Shown here piece after piece: positions 5,102 through 5,118 of a stretch of 5,118 nucleotides of DNA. The position numbers and the translations under genes were made by a program. A model generated the notes under the pieces. The model saw only the letters and a list, made by a program, of their open reading frames with translations. It ran no database searches and was not told the DNA's origin. Numbering within the stretch: the stretch's first letter is position 1; every line of letters begins with the position of its first letter. This stretch comes from Lachnospiraceae bacterium UBA4317 (GTDB lineage: Bacteria > Bacillota_A > Clostridia > Lachnospirales > Lachnospiraceae). The stretch is from NCBI GenBank assembly GCA_002394525.1, contig DGUF01000217.1, positions 2,589 through 7,706 of the forward strand, read 5' to 3'.

Positions 5102-5118
5102 GGAAGGAACCCTATGGG
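5102..5118 (+). CDS. Possible start of the next gene, cut by the window edge
   Basis: GGAAGGAA (5102-5109) resembles a ribosome binding site, and ATG follows at 5114-5116 at a suitable distance. Only the start codon and two further bases are in the window, so neither the frame nor the product can be checked. It is offered only because the spacing is right and the preceding 250 bases have no other gene. Confidence 0.25.

Overview
The window is a GC-rich stretch with every gene on the + strand. It suits a gut-type member of the Bacillota (Clostridia), probably Lachnospiraceae. The grounds are the GH36 alpha-galactosidase type, strong GGAGG ribosome binding sites, C/G-rich third codon positions, and GGGGAC/TTGACTCA repeat motifs between genes. 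The family is inferred from general resemblance; there is no rRNA or marker gene here.

Layout: (1) 1-2025, a GH36 alpha-galactosidase whose first ~64 codons lie upstream of the window. (2) 2026-2365, a 340-base intergenic region that holds the most unusual signal. A terminator-like hairpin closes the galactosidase gene and has a good sigma-70 promoter threaded through it (TTGACC, 17 bases, TATACT). About 7 bases further on starts a ~190-base sequence that folds on paper into a closing helix and three arms, as a structured non-coding RNA or leader would. A partial second copy of the first half of this element follows and ends at the ribosome binding site of the next gene. The second copy can pair with the same strand as the closing helix, so two exclusive folds are possible. 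(3) 2366-4856, a two-gene ABC-2/ABCG-like transporter operon overlapping by 8 bases. The first protein is an ATPase with an extra four-helix membrane domain at its N-terminus. The second is a six-helix permease with a ~130-residue loop before its last helix. (4) 4857-5118, a hairpin that overlaps the operon's stop codon, exactly three tandem units of a 36-base repeat, a smaller hairpin, a 32-base perfect palindrome, and a possible start of the next gene at the window edge.

Function: the galactosidase releases terminal alpha-galactose from raffinose-type sugars or galactosides. The ABC pair should form one membrane transporter, more likely an exporter than an importer because no binding-protein gene is present; its substrate cannot be read from the sequence. 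The galactosidase and the transporter look like separate transcription units. The intergenic RNA-like element is either the transporter operon's leader, an independent small RNA, or a dispersed hairpin repeat. The sequence alone does not decide between these.
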